Positions 1 to 8,920 of a stretch of DNA of 64,000 nucleotides are shown piece by piece; the first letter of the stretch is position 1, and every line of letters starts with the position of its first letter. Made by a program: the position numbers and the translations under genes. The DNA is from Rubellimicrobium aerolatum (lineage in GTDB: Bacteria > Pseudomonadota > Alphaproteobacteria > Rhodobacterales > Rhodobacteraceae), in contig NZ_JAGGJP010000015.1 of assembly GCF_017872975.1 (NCBI RefSeq), positions 1-64,000 of the forward strand, written 5' to 3'. The notes beneath the pieces were generated by a model. The model saw nothing but the letters and a program-made list of their open reading frames with translations, ran no database searches and was not told the DNA's origin.

Positions 1-104
1 CACCCCCACCGGGCGCTCGGATACAGATCACCCCGCGAGTTCATCGCGGATCAGACAACAACCTGATCCTGTCCGGTCATTCAGGGGCAACAACACCGAA
101 CGCC

Positions 105-133
105 CGGACAGGCACGCGGGGCGTGCCTGTCCG
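105..133. terminator. 13-bp perfect stem-loop downstream of the SmoS-like gene
   Basis: Positions 105-117 and 121-133 form a perfect 13-bp inverted repeat around a 3-base GGG loop. It lies about 85 bases past the stop of the minus-strand dehydrogenase. There is no T-run, as is usual in very GC-rich genomes. A second, 6-bp stem (GGGGGC, loop AGC, GCCCCC) lies at 180-194, nearer the stop. Termination or transcript 3' end protection is inferred. Confidence 0.5.
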
Positions 134-217
134 TGAGGAAGGCCGCGAGCGCCTGCGAGCGGCAGGGCGCATAGGAAACGGGGGCAGCGCCCCCACCCGA
201 CGGCGGTCGCGAGAGCC

Positions 218-991
218 TCAGCTCATCCAGTTGCCGCCATCGACGTTGAAGGTCTGGGCGACGATGTAGTCCGACTCGGGGGAGGCGAGCAGGACCGCCA
301 TGCCGGTCATGTCCTCGGGCACGCCCATCCGGCCCAGGGGGACCGCCGCGCCGACCTGGCGCTTCTTCTCGCCCGGGGCCAGCCCCTCGTGCCGGGCGAA
401 GAGCGCGTCCACGTGGTCCCACATCTCGCTTTCCACCACGCCGGGGGCGATGGCGTTGACGTTGATGCGATGGCGGATGAGATCGAGCCCCGCCGACTGG
501 GTCAGGCTGATGACGGCGGCCTTGGTGGCGCAGTAGACGGGGGACAGCGCCTCGCCCCGCCGGCCCGCCTGCGAGGCCATGTTGACGATCTTGCCGCCGC
601 GCCCCTGCGCGATCATCGCGCGGGCGGCGGCCTGGAGGGTGAACAGCGTGCCGGCGACGTTGACCGCGAACAGGCGGTCGAAGCTGGCGCGCGTCATGGA
701 GGGCACGGGGTCCATGTCGTAGACGCCCGCGTTGTTCACCAGGATGTCGATGCCGCCCGCCCGCTCGACCACCGTCGCCAGCGCGGCGTCGATGCTGTCC
801 TGCCGCGTCACGTCGATGACGATGGGATAGGCAGCGGGGCCGATGCCCTCGGCGGTGGCGCGGCAGGCGTCGAGGCTCAGGTCGGCGACGGCGACCGTCG
901 CGCCCTCGCGCGCGTAGGCCCGCGCGATGGCCGCCCCGATGCCGCGCGCCGCCCCCGTGACCAGGGCGGACCTGCCCTCCAGCCGTGCCAT
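218..991 (-). CDS. smoS: SDR-family sorbitol (L-iditol/polyol) dehydrogenase, SmoS-like
   Basis: This 257-residue short-chain dehydrogenase is predicted to oxidise a hexitol such as D-sorbitol to its ketose with NAD+ in the cytoplasm. The cofactor motif TGAARGIG is at about residues 10-17. NNAG follows near 90, and the catalytic Ser/Tyr/Lys appear around SQAGRRGEALSPVYCATK near 140-160. The stretch QAGRRGEAL, the KKRQVGAAVP segment and the ending NVDGGNWMS closely match what I recall of Rhodobacter SmoS. The start chosen is MARLEGRS at 991. The frame runs open further upstream, but there it is low-complexity and overlaps the hairpin at 1014-1051. Unlike the Rhodobacter operon, no transporter or mannitol dehydrogenase sits beside it here. 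Family is near certain, substrate likely. Confidence 0.85.
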   Translation of the reverse strand: MARLEGRSALVTGAARGIGAAIARAYAREGATVAVADLSLDACRATAEGIGPAAYPIVIDVTRQDSIDAALATVVERAGGIDILVNNAGVYDMDPVPSMTRASFDRLFAVNVAGTLFTLQAAARAMIAQGRGGKIVNMASQAGRRGEALSPVYCATKAAVISLTQSAGLDLIRHRINVNAIAPGVVESEMWDHVDALFARHEGLAPGEKKRQVGAAVPLGRMGVPEDMTGMAVLLASPESDYIVAQTFNVDGGNWMS

Positions 992-1013
992 GCGTCCTGC
1001 CCCCCGAATGCGT

Positions 1014-1051
1014 TCGCGCCGGACAGGCCCCCGGGGGCCGGTCCGGCGCGA
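1014..1051. terminator. Large GC-rich hairpin between DUF1127 and SmoS-like genes
   Basis: TCGCGCCGGAC (1014-1024) pairs perfectly with GTCCGGCGCGA (1041-1051). The interior 1026-1039 is itself a 14-base palindrome (GGCCCCCGGGGGCC), so a nearly continuous stem forms. It sits just after the DUF1127 stop on the minus strand and before the SmoS start. It could end DUF1127 transcription or reduce read-through. There is no U-tract. Confidence 0.5.
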
Positions 1052-1086
1052 CGATTGGAACGGCGCGGCAGGGCCGTCAAGCCGGT

Positions 1087-1305
1087 TCAGGCGCGGTAGG
1101 CGGACTCGGTCGCGATGTCGACGATCTGGCTGCGGTGGATGCCGAGGTCGGCGAGGTCGCGGTCGCTGAGCGACCCGAGCTCGTCCAGGGTCTGCCGGTA
1201 GAGGCGATACCGGGCGAGGCGCTGCGCCAGGGCGGCGCGAAGGCCGCCGAGGACCGGGCGGGCGGCATGATCGACGAAGCGGGCGTCTTGGGTGGTGGTG
1301 GCCAT
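1087..1305 (-). CDS. DUF1127 (YjiS-like) small protein
   Basis: A 72-residue basic protein with the DUF1127 signature in its C-terminal half (residues about 34-66): an arginine/leucine helix, then LGSLSDRDLADLGIHRSQI. DUF1127 proteins of alphaproteobacteria are small regulators; some bind RNA and affect phosphate, carbon or stress responses, but no role can be given for this copy. The ATG at 1305 is preceded on its strand by a purine-rich GAGAGAGACC. The gene is monocistronic, with a hairpin behind it and an inverted-repeat-rich leader in front (1392-1439). Confidence 0.85.
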   Translation of the reverse strand: MATTTQDARFVDHAARPVLGGLRAALAQRLARYRLYRQTLDELGSLSDRDLADLGIHRSQIVDIATESAYRA

Positions 1306-1391
1306 GGTGGGTCTCTCTCGGGCTGCGGCCCGCCGGGGCGGGCGATGTGGGGACGCGCGATGTTAGCGCTCTCGGGACCAGAGATAGACGT

Positions 1392-1439
1392 TCGCTGCAC
1401 CTGCACAATGCACGGATGGGCAATGCTGCCATGCAGCGA
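1392..1439. promoter_or_regulatory. Inverted repeat TCGCTGCA...TGCAGCGA upstream of DUF1127 gene
   Basis: TCGCTGCA (1392-1399) and TGCAGCGA (1432-1439) are perfect inverted copies 32 bases apart. The space between is rich in further TGCA/TGC motifs. It lies 87-134 bases upstream of the minus-strand DUF1127 start, in the most A/T-containing part of the 1306-1570 gap. A regulator-binding region or structured leader is possible. Only the repeat itself is observed. Confidence 0.35.
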
Positions 1440-1570
1440 GCTCATGCGCCCGTTCATGGATTCTTCATTATTTTGCCCAGATCGACGGCCCCGCCGCCCC
1501 GTCCGGGGCAGGGCGCCGCCGGCGTGGGCGGCCCGCCCGGACCTTGGGCGTCGGGCGGACGGATCGGGCC

Positions 1571-2317
1571 TCAGTAGGTCGCCCGGCCCCCCGACAGGTC
1601 GAAGACCGCGCCGGTGGTGAAGCTGTTCTCGGCGGTGCAGAGCCAGGTGACGAGGCTCGCGGCCTCCTCCAGCTCCAGGAAGCGGGCGCGGGGGATGCGG
1701 CTCAGCATGTAGTCGATGAACTGGGGCGTCAGGGTGTCGAGGATGCGGGTCTTGGCGGTGGCGGGGGTGACGCAGTTCACGGCGATGTCCTGGGCCGCGT
1801 GCTCCTTGCCGAGCGACTTCGTCAGGGCGATGACGCCGCCCTTGGAGGCCGAGTAGGCCCCGGCGCTGGGGTTGCCCTCCTTGCCGGCGATGGAGGCGAT
1901 GGTGACGACGCGGCCGTAGCCCGTCTCGACCATCTGCGGCAGCACGGCGCGGCAGCAGTGGAAGGTGCCGGTGAGGTTCACGTCGAGGATGCGGTCCCAT
2001 TCGGCGGGGTCGGTGTCCACCACCTTGGCGTTCGACCCGGCGATGCCCGCGCTGGTGACGAGGATGGCGATGGGGCCGAGGTCCGCGCGGGTGCGGGCGG
2101 CGGCGGCGATCACCCCCTCCCCGTCCGTCACGTCCAGCCCGTAGGCGCGGGCGGCGGGGCCGAGGTCGCGCGCCGCCCCCTGCGCCAGCACCTCGTCGCG
2201 GTCCCAGAGGGCGACGGTCGCGCCCGAGGCGACCATGCGCCGCGCCACCGCGAGGCCGATCCCCTGCGCGCCGCCGGTGACGACCGCGACGCGGCCCTGA
2301 AGGTCGTAGTGGTTCAT
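1571..2317 (-). CDS. Short-chain dehydrogenase/reductase (FabG/sugar-acid dehydrogenase type)
   Basis: A 248-residue classical SDR. The dinucleotide motif TGGAQGIG is at about residues 15-22, the NNAG equivalent is TSAG near 89, and the active site is Ser in IASIAGKEG with YSASK near 152-156. Similar enzymes act on 3-oxoacyl-ACP or on sugar-acid intermediates such as 2-keto-3-deoxy-fuconate. The substrate cannot be assigned. It follows the DUF3422 gene on the same strand with a gap of about 50 bases, so co-transcription is possible. Confidence 0.8.
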   Translation of the reverse strand: MNHYDLQGRVAVVTGGAQGIGLAVARRMVASGATVALWDRDEVLAQGAARDLGPAARAYGLDVTDGEGVIAAAARTRADLGPIAILVTSAGIAGSNAKVVDTDPAEWDRILDVNLTGTFHCCRAVLPQMVETGYGRVVTIASIAGKEGNPSAGAYSASKGGVIALTKSLGKEHAAQDIAVNCVTPATAKTRILDTLTPQFIDYMLSRIPRARFLELEEAASLVTWLCTAENSFTTGAVFDLSGGRATY

Positions 2318-2366
2318 CGCCGTCCCCCCTTGCGGGACAGGTGTAGGACGGAACGCCCCGAGGCTT

Positions 2367-3665
2367 CTAGTGGAGCGAGCGGCGGATGCGGCGCAGGCCC
2401 CACCAGACCGCCAGGATCACCACGGGGGCGACCAGCGCGGCGAGGAGCGGCTTGCCGATGGGCAGCGCGCCCTCCAGCGGCCCGAGCAGGTAGAGCGCGA
2501 GGCCCACGGCGTAGTAGCTGACGGCGACGACGCTCAGGCCCTCCACCGTATGCTGGAGCCGGAGCGCGAGGTCGGCGCGGCGGTCCATGCTTTCGAGGAG
2601 GCGCTGGTTCTGCGCCGACCGCTCCACGTCCACGCGGGTCCGCAGGAGGTTCCCGGCCCGCAGCGCGCGCGCGGACATGGAGCCGAGCCGCCGGTCGGTG
2701 CTGCCCGCCGTCCGCATGGCGGGGTCGAAGCGGCGCTGCATGAACTCCCCCAGCGTGGGCCGCCCGCCGAAGCGCAGCTCGCGCAGGGCGGCGACGCGCT
2801 GGAGCACGATGGTCTCGTAGGCGACGGTGGCGGAGAGGCGGTAGCCGGAGCGGGCGGAGAGGTGCTCCAGCTCCGCGGAGATGCCGAGGAGGTCGTGCAG
2901 CGTCTCGGCGTGGCGGGCCGCGTCCGAGGCCATGGATTCGATCAGCGCCGACAGGCGGCGGTCGAGGTCGGCCATGGCGGGGGCGAGGTCGCGGGCGGTC
3001 GCGAAGCCCAGCATCGCCATGGCGCGGTAGGTCTCGATCTCGCAGAGCTGCTGGACGACGCGGCCGGTGCGGCGGTCGCCCAGGCCCTCGCGGGCGAAGA
3101 CGGCGAAGCGCATGTGCCCGGCGGCGTCGAGGCGGAAGTCGCCGGCGACCACCGCCTTGTCGTCGAGCACGCGGGACAGGGTCAGGCTCTCGGGGACGAA
3201 CCACTCGGCGGCGCGGGCGACGATCGTCTCGTCGGCGGGCGCGGGCTCCACGCGGATCAGGGCGGAGGCGATGCGGGCGCCGGGCGCGGCGGCGAGCCAG
3301 TCGGCGGGGAACTTGCGCAGCAGGTCGGGGTGGAAGGCGGGGCCGGTCGCGCCCTCCTCCCAGAGGAGGTAGGTCACGAACTCGGTGTGGCTTTCCCACT
3401 TGAGCTCGCAGCGGCCCAGGCGGCCGGACCAGTGGGTGGCCCCCGGCGGCGGGTGCGCCGCGCCATGGCGGTCGAGAAGGTCGAGGAGATGCGCCCGCTC
3501 GGCCTCGCGGTCGCGGGCGGCGTCGTCGAGCGGCTTGAGCGCGAGGTGGATCGCGTCGCCGGGCGCGCGCAGCGAGGGGAAGGGCCGCGCGTGCAGCTCG
3601 TTGGCGAGGGGGACGCGCTGGGGATGGTCGGGCAGCGCGACGGCGACGGGCTGGGCGAAGGTCAT
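2367..3665 (-). CDS. DUF3422 family membrane-anchored protein
   Basis: A 432-residue protein of the DUF3422 family. The N-terminal part carries the characteristic NELHARPFPSL and a WESHTEFVTY segment near 95. The middle (about 200-380) is long, helical and Arg/Glu-rich. Two hydrophobic segments near the C-terminus (around YYAVGLALYLLGPL and VAPVVILAVWWGL) are followed by a basic tail, which suggests anchoring in the inner membrane with the bulk in the cytoplasm. The biochemical function of the family is unknown. The length is typical. Confidence 0.85.
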   Translation of the reverse strand: MTFAQPVAVALPDHPQRVPLANELHARPFPSLRAPGDAIHLALKPLDDAARDREAERAHLLDLLDRHGAAHPPPGATHWSGRLGRCELKWESHTEFVTYLLWEEGATGPAFHPDLLRKFPADWLAAAPGARIASALIRVEPAPADETIVARAAEWFVPESLTLSRVLDDKAVVAGDFRLDAAGHMRFAVFAREGLGDRRTGRVVQQLCEIETYRAMAMLGFATARDLAPAMADLDRRLSALIESMASDAARHAETLHDLLGISAELEHLSARSGYRLSATVAYETIVLQRVAALRELRFGGRPTLGEFMQRRFDPAMRTAGSTDRRLGSMSARALRAGNLLRTRVDVERSAQNQRLLESMDRRADLALRLQHTVEGLSVVAVSYYAVGLALYLLGPLEGALPIGKPLLAALVAPVVILAVWWGLRRIRRSLH

Positions 3666-3871
3666 GGGGCGGGGCCTTCAGCGGAGGCGAGGGGGCTGCT
3701 CGCCCCGCCAGCATAGCCGCGATCCCGCGCCGGCCGGAAGCCGGATCGCGCCGGCGCGGCCGGGACCTTGGTCGGACCCGGCGCCCTTCCCCCTGGACGT
3801 GCGCCGCCAGCGGCGGAGCCCGCGCGGAGGCCGTCACGGCATCGCGCCGCGCCTGGCCCCGCCGGAGGTCG

Positions 3872-5710
3872 TCAGGCCTCGGGCAGCTTCCGCACCGCGC
3901 CGGTCGCGGCGGAGGTGGCGAAGAGCGCATAGGCCTTGAGGGCCGTGCTGACCTTGCGGGCGCGGGGGGCAGCGGGTTTCCAGCCCTTCGCGTCCTGCTC
4001 GGCGCGGCGGCTCGCCAGCTCCGCCTCGGGGACGGCGAGGGTGATGCTGCGGGACGGAATGTCGATCTCCACCCGGTCGCCCTCGCGCACGAGGCCGATG
4101 GTGCCGCCCGAGGCCGCCTCGGGCGAGACGTGGCCGATGGACAGCCCCGAGGTGCCGCCCGAGAAGCGTCCATCGGTGATGAGGGCGCAGGATTTGCCCA
4201 GGCCCTTCGACTTCAGGTAGCTCGTGGGATACAGCATCTCCTGCATCCCCGGGCCGCCCTTGGGGCCTTCGTAGCGGATCACCAGCACGTCGCCGGCCTT
4301 GATGCGGTTGGACAGGATCGCCTCGACGGCGGCGTTCTGGGACTCGAAGACGCGGGCGGGGCCGGAGAAGACGAGGATCGACTCGTCCACCCCCGCCGTT
4401 TTCACGATGCAGCCCTCGGGCGCGAGGTTCCCCGCGAGGACCGCGAGGCCGCCGTCCTGGCTGAAGGCATGGGCGGCGTCGCGGATCGCCCCCGTCTCGC
4501 GGTCGAGGTCGAGCTCGGTCCAGCGGCGGTCCTGGCTGAAGGCGGTCTGCGTCGGCACGCCGCCGGGCGCGGCGCGGAAGAAGGTGCGGACCGAGTCCTG
4601 GTTGGTGCGGGAGATGTCCCACTGGTCGATCGCCGCGCCCAAGGTCCGCGCGTGGACCGTCGGCACCTCGCGGTGCAGGAGCCCCGCCGCGTCGAGCCGG
4701 CCGAGGATCGCCGGGATGCCGCCGGCGCGGTGCACGTCCTCCATGTGCACGTCGGCCTTGGCGGGCGCGACCTTGCAGAGGCAGGGGACGCGGCGGGACA
4801 GCCGGTCGATGTCCTCCATGCCGAAGTCCACGCCGCCCTCGTGCGCCGCCGCCAGGATGTGCAGCACGGTGTTCGTGGAACCGCCCATGGCGATGTCGAG
4901 CGCCATGGCGTTCTCGAACGCCTCCTTGGTCGCGATGGAGCGGGGCAGCACCGTCTCGTCGTCCTGCTCGTAATGGCGCCGCGCGAGGTCCACGACGAGG
5001 TGCCCCGCCTCCACGAACAGCCGCTTGCGGTCGGCGTGGGTGGCGAGCGTGGAGCCGTTCCCCGGCAGCGACAGGCCCAGCGCCTCGGTCAGGCAGTTCA
5101 TCGAGTTCGCCGTGAACATCCCCGAGCACGACCCGCAGGTCGGGCAGGCCGCCTGCTCGATCTGCTTCACTTCTTCGTCCGTCACCGCGTCGTCGGCGGC
5201 GGCGACCATGGCGTCCACGAGGTCGAGCGCGACCTCCTTGCCCCGCAGGACGACCTTCCCGGCCTCCATCGGCCCGCCCGACACGAAGACGGCGGGGATG
5301 TTCAGGCGCATCGCCGCCATCAGCATCCCCGGCGTGATCTTGTCGCAGTTGGAGATGCACACCATCGCGTCGGCGCAATGGGCGTTCACCATGTATTCGA
5401 CCGAATCCGCGATCAGCTCGCGCGAGGGGAGCGAGTAGAGCATCCCGTCGTGGCCCATGGCGATGCCGTCGTCCACGGCGATGGTGTTGAACTCCTTGGC
5501 GACGCCGCCCGCCGCCTCGATCTCGCGCGCGACCAGTTGCCCGAGGTCCTTGAGGTGGACGTGGCCGGGGACGAACTGCGTGAAGGAGTTGACGACGGCG
5601 ATGATCGGCTTGCCGAAGTCCGAGTCCTTCATCCCCGTCGCGCGCCACAGGCCGCGCGCGCCCGCCATGTTGCGGCCGTGGGTGGTGGTGCGGGAACGGT
5701 AGGCGGGCAT
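3872..5710 (-). CDS. ilvD: Dihydroxy-acid dehydratase
   Basis: IlvD converts 2,3-dihydroxy-isovalerate and 2,3-dihydroxy-3-methylvalerate to the 2-keto acids in valine, isoleucine and leucine synthesis. At 612 residues it is close to the E. coli enzyme. The Fe-S ligand motifs NCDKITPGM (Cys near 122) and [11 protein letters not shown] (Cys near 195) are intact, as are [21 protein letters not shown] and the C-terminal [10 protein letters not shown]. The start [20 protein letters not shown] is the standard N-terminus. It is a single gene, divergent from the zinc ADH at 5838. The 206 bases behind it (3666-3871) hold GC-rich short palindromes but no gene. Confidence 0.97.
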   Translation of the reverse strand: MPAYRSRTTTHGRNMAGARGLWRATGMKDSDFGKPIIAVVNSFTQFVPGHVHLKDLGQLVAREIEAAGGVAKEFNTIAVDDGIAMGHDGMLYSLPSRELIADSVEYMVNAHCADAMVCISNCDKITPGMLMAAMRLNIPAVFVSGGPMEAGKVVLRGKEVALDLVDAMVAAADDAVTDEEVKQIEQAACPTCGSCSGMFTANSMNCLTEALGLSLPGNGSTLATHADRKRLFVEAGHLVVDLARRHYEQDDETVLPRSIATKEAFENAMALDIAMGGSTNTVLHILAAAHEGGVDFGMEDIDRLSRRVPCLCKVAPAKADVHMEDVHRAGGIPAILGRLDAAGLLHREVPTVHARTLGAAIDQWDISRTNQDSVRTFFRAAPGGVPTQTAFSQDRRWTELDLDRETGAIRDAAHAFSQDGGLAVLAGNLAPEGCIVKTAGVDESILVFSGPARVFESQNAAVEAILSNRIKAGDVLVIRYEGPKGGPGMQEMLYPTSYLKSKGLGKSCALITDGRFSGGTSGLSIGHVSPEAASGGTIGLVREGDRVEIDIPSRSITLAVPEAELASRRAEQDAKGWKPAAPRARKVSTALKAYALFATSAATGAVRKLPEA

Positions 5711-5837
5711 GGCGGGGCCTTTGGGCTTGCGTCAGGGGAATCGCCCTGTCCCTTGGACCGGGACGCGGGCGCATGCAAGGGCCGGAACCGGGACGGGCCG
5801 AGGCGGGTTGCACCCGGCCAACCGCCGGAGGAGCCCC

Positions 5838-6986
5838 ATGCTTGCCGCCGACTACCGAGGCCCGCGCCGCATCCGGGCCGACCAGAAGCCCCCGCCCCGC
5901 ATCTTGCACCCCCGCGACGCCATCGTGCGCGTCACGCGGTCCTGCATCTGCGGGTCGGACCTGCACCTCTACAACGGCCTCGTCCCCGACACCCGCGTCG
6001 GCATGACCTTCGGGCACGAGTTCACCGGCATCGTCGAGGAGGTCGGCCCCGCCGTCGAGAACCTGCGGCCCGGCGACCACGTGATCGTGCCCTTCAACAT
6101 CGCCTGCGGGCAATGCCACTTCTGCAAGCAGGGCCTTTACGGCAACTGCCACGAATCCAACGCCCAAGCGACGGCGGTGGGCGGCATCTTCGGGTATTCC
6201 CACACGGCGGGCGGCTATGACGGCGGGCAGGCGCAATACGTCCGCGTGCCCTACGCCGACGTGGGGCCGACGCCGATCCCCGAGGGGATGGACGTGGAGG
6301 ACGCCGTTCTCCTGACCGACGTGGTGCCCACCGGCTACCAGGCGGCCGAGATGGCGGGCATCCAGAAGGGCGACACCGTGGTCGTCTTCGGCGCCGGTCC
6401 CGTCGGCATCATGGCGGCGCGCTGCGCCTGGCTCTTTGGCGCGGGCCGGGTCATCGTCATCGACTGGGTGCACTACCGGCTGGAGTTCGCCCGCGACTAC
6501 GCCCCCGCCGAGGTCCACGACTTCCGCGAGATCGACGACATGGCGGTGTTCATCAAGAAGCAGACGGACTCGCTCGGCGCGGACGTGTGCATCGACGCCG
6601 TGGGCGCGGACGCCTCGGGCAACATCCTCCACACCCTCTTCGGCAAGAAGATCCCGCTGGAGGCCGGGTCGGCCCTGCCGCTCCACTGGGCGATCAACTC
6701 GGTCAAGAAGGGCGGGATCGTGTCGGTCGTGGGGGTCTACGGCCCCACCGGCAACATGATCCCCATCGGCAACGTCGTGAACAAGGGCATCACGATCCGG
6801 GCCAACCAGGCGTCCGTGAAGCGGCTGCTGCCCCGGATGATCGAGCACGTGCAGGCCGGGCGGATCGACCCCAAGGCGCTCATCACCCACCGGGTGCCCC
6901 TGGAGGATATCTCGGACGCCTACCACCTGTTCTCGAACAAGCTCGACGGCTGCATCAAGCCGGTCCTGCTGCCCAACGGCTACTGA
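5838..6986 (+). CDS. Zinc-dependent alcohol dehydrogenase (glutathione-independent formaldehyde dehydrogenase-like)
   Basis: A 382-residue medium-chain dehydrogenase. The catalytic zinc Cys is in CICGSDLH near residue 36, with GHEFTG near 58. All four structural-zinc cysteines are present in CGQCHFCKQGLYGNC (C-x2-C-x2-C-x7-C). The NAD-binding motif GAGPVG is near 180. The long loop around FGKKIPLEAGSALPLHW resembles the formaldehyde-dehydrogenase-like subgroup, which oxidises aldehydes or alcohols without glutathione. The ATG at 5838 has a good ribosome site (GGAGGAG at about 5827-5833). The gene at 6998 follows after 11 bases, so the two form an operon. Confidence 0.85.
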   Translation: MLAADYRGPRRIRADQKPPPRILHPRDAIVRVTRSCICGSDLHLYNGLVPDTRVGMTFGHEFTGIVEEVGPAVENLRPGDHVIVPFNIACGQCHFCKQGLYGNCHESNAQATAVGGIFGYSHTAGGYDGGQAQYVRVPYADVGPTPIPEGMDVEDAVLLTDVVPTGYQAAEMAGIQKGDTVVVFGAGPVGIMAARCAWLFGAGRVIVIDWVHYRLEFARDYAPAEVHDFREIDDMAVFIKKQTDSLGADVCIDAVGADASGNILHTLFGKKIPLEAGSALPLHWAINSVKKGGIVSVVGVYGPTGNMIPIGNVVNKGITIRANQASVKRLLPRMIEHVQAGRIDPKALITHRVPLEDISDAYHLFSNKLDGCIKPVLLPNGY

Positions 6987-6997
6987 GGAGGACGGAC

Positions 6998-7522
6998 ATG
7001 ACCTCGACGGCCCTTTCGACGCCCCGGAGGATCGACCCCGCCACGGTGAACGGCTGGGGCGTGGACGCCGATCCCCGCAACGATCCGACCTATCCGTTGC
7101 GCGAGCGCGACGGCGACTCCGGCCCCGCCAAGACCTGGGAGCGCCCGGTCCAGCAGCGCCCGGACGTGGAGGTGCTCATGTCCATCGAGCACAACCGCCT
7201 GCCGGCCGTCGTCGGCACCTCCACCCCGCCCAGCGGCCTGAGCGGCGCGATGCGGCGCGCGGCCTTCCGCTACAGCGAATCCGACTGGACGCACTGGCTG
7301 ATCCTGCTCGGGGCCGACCGGGTGAACATGGTCGAGGGGGTGCTGTCGGACCTCGCGCAGGGGCGGGTGCCGAACATCCCGGCCGAGATGGGCGTCCGCG
7401 CGGCGTGGCGGCACGACCGGGCCGGGCTGGTGACGCGCACGGCGGCGGCCGTCGCGGTCGGGGCCGTGGCCTATGCGCTCCTGCGGCGGCGGCGCGACGA
7501 CGACCGGCCCCGCCGCGCCTAG
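6998..7522 (+). CDS. Conserved hypothetical protein with C-terminal membrane anchor
   Basis: 174 residues, start at 6998 with a GGAGGACGG ribosome site, 11 bases behind the zinc ADH. The first 60 residues are polar and Pro/Asp-rich. The middle part (about 60-135) has the look of a folded domain (SESDWTHWLILLGADRVNM). One hydrophobic segment near 148-162 is followed by RRRRDDDRPRRA, which predicts a C-terminal anchor with a basic cytoplasmic tail. I do not recognise the family. Coupling to the ADH suggests a related role, perhaps in stress or aldehyde handling. Confidence 0.65.
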   Translation: MTSTALSTPRRIDPATVNGWGVDADPRNDPTYPLRERDGDSGPAKTWERPVQQRPDVEVLMSIEHNRLPAVVGTSTPPSGLSGAMRRAAFRYSESDWTHWLILLGADRVNMVEGVLSDLAQGRVPNIPAEMGVRAAWRHDRAGLVTRTAAAVAVGAVAYALLRRRRDDDRPRRA

Positions 7523-7581
7523 GCCGGCGCTTCGGGATTTAGCGGTCGCGGGCGGCGCGGGCTTGCGCTATCGGGCGGTCC

Positions 7582-8700
7582 ATGCCCGATCACGCCCCCT
7601 TCGACATCTACCTCGTCGCCCCGCCGGGGCTGGAGCCCGCCCTCGCCGCCGAGGCGGCCGAGAAGGGCTTCGCCGATCCCGTCCCGTCCATGGGCGGCGT
7701 GACGCTGCGCGGCGGCTGGCCCGAGGTCTGGCGCGCGAACCTGGAGTTGCGCGGCGCGACGAAGGTGCTGGCACGGATCGGGTCCTTTCGCGCCCTGCAC
7801 CTCGCCCAGCTCGACAAGCGCGCCCGCAAGTTCCCCTGGGGGGACATCCTGCGCCCCGACCAGCCGGTGAAGGTCGAGGCGACGTGCAAGGGCTCGCGCA
7901 TCTACCACGCCGGCGCGGCGGCGCAGCGGATCGAGACGGCCCTGCGCGAGGAGCTGGGCGTGCCCATCGCGGACGACGCCGGGATCCGCCTCCTCGCGCG
8001 GATCGAGGACGACCTCTGCACCTTCAGCGTCGATGCCTCGGGCGAGCTTCTCCACAAGCGCGGCCACAAGGAGGCTGTGAACAAGGCCCCGATGCGCGAG
8101 ACGCTGGCCGCGCTGGTCCTGCGCGAATGCGGCTACACGGGCGCGGAGCCGGTGCTCGACCCGATGTGCGGCTCGGGCACCTTCGTCATCGAGGCGGCCG
8201 AGATCGCCCTGGGCCTGCCGCCCGGCCGCTCGCGGTCCTTCGCCTTCGAGAGGCTGGCGACCTTCGACCCCGCCGCCTGGGACCGCCTGCGCCGGCCCCC
8301 CGCCCCGCGCCCCGTGCCCTTCCGCTTCCTGGGCTCCGACCGCGATTCGGGCGCGGTCGCCATGAGCCGCGCCAACGCCGGGCGCGCGGGCGTGGCCGGC
8401 GTGGCCGAGTTCCTCTGCCAGCCCATCTCGGACCTGCGACGGCCCGAGGGGCCGCCGGGCCTCGTGATCGTGAATCCGCCCTACGGGACGCGGATCGGCA
8501 ACAAGAAGCCGCTCTTCGGCCTCTACGCGGCCTTGGGCGAGGTGCTGCGCGAGAGGTTCGCCGGCTGGCGCGTGGGCCTCGTGACGAGCGAGCCGTCGCT
8601 CGCCCGCGCCACGGGCCTGCCCTTCGCGCCGCTCGGCCCGGCGGTGGCGCATGGCGGGCTGTCGGTCCACCTCCACCGCACGCCCGGCCCGCTGCGCTAG
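7582..8700 (+). CDS. THUMP-domain class I SAM-dependent RNA methyltransferase (RlmL-N-like)
   Basis: A 372-residue predicted 23S rRNA guanine-N2 methyltransferase. The N-terminal ferredoxin-like and THUMP regions cover about residues 1-160 (LVAPPGLEPALAAEA; SRIYHAGAAAQRIE). The Rossmann methyltransferase begins at DPMCGSGTFVIEAA (about 193) and contains the N6/N2 amine-methylation motif NPPYG near 296. It matches the N-terminal half of E. coli RlmKL; the RlmK half is absent, as is common in alphaproteobacteria. It is single, and followed by the 14-bp minisatellite. Confidence 0.88.
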   Translation: MPDHAPFDIYLVAPPGLEPALAAEAAEKGFADPVPSMGGVTLRGGWPEVWRANLELRGATKVLARIGSFRALHLAQLDKRARKFPWGDILRPDQPVKVEATCKGSRIYHAGAAAQRIETALREELGVPIADDAGIRLLARIEDDLCTFSVDASGELLHKRGHKEAVNKAPMRETLAALVLRECGYTGAEPVLDPMCGSGTFVIEAAEIALGLPPGRSRSFAFERLATFDPAAWDRLRRPPAPRPVPFRFLGSDRDSGAVAMSRANAGRAGVAGVAEFLCQPISDLRRPEGPPGLVIVNPPYGTRIGNKKPLFGLYAALGEVLRERFAGWRVGLVTSEPSLARATGLPFAPLGPAVAHGGLSVHLHRTPGPLR

Positions 8701-8825
8701 GCCCGGCACGCGAGGCCCGGCACGCGAGGCCCGTTGCGCTGAACCCGCCGCGCCACGCCTGGCACCCTCAACCTGCCGCGCCAGACCCGCCGCGCCAGAC
8801 CTGCCGCGCCAGACCCGCCGTGCGG
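8700..8825. repeat. Nine-unit 14-bp minisatellite
   Basis: Nine consecutive 14-base units can be laid out without gaps: 8700-8713, 8714-8727, 8728-8741, 8742-8755, 8756-8769, 8770-8783, 8784-8797, 8798-8811 and 8812-8825. The best units read RACCYGCCGCGCCA; the first two are identical to each other (GGCCCGGCACGCGA). The fifth unit is the most divergent. A 14-base period is not a multiple of 3, so this is not a coding repeat. The array begins at the methyltransferase stop codon and ends about 95 bases before the GGDEF-EAL gene. Confidence 0.8.
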
Positions 8826-8920
8826 GCCTCGCGCGAAATCCGTCGAAATCGACCGGCTGTTCATCATTTGTTTGCTTCTCTCTGGCAGACTGGCCCCGAG
8901 TCAGACAGGGAGGGTTCCGC

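Noticed and set aside
3834-6926. 1030-residue minus-strand frame over ilvD and the zinc ADH
   Set aside because: Both loci have unmistakable genes in other frames. No domain is seen in this product.
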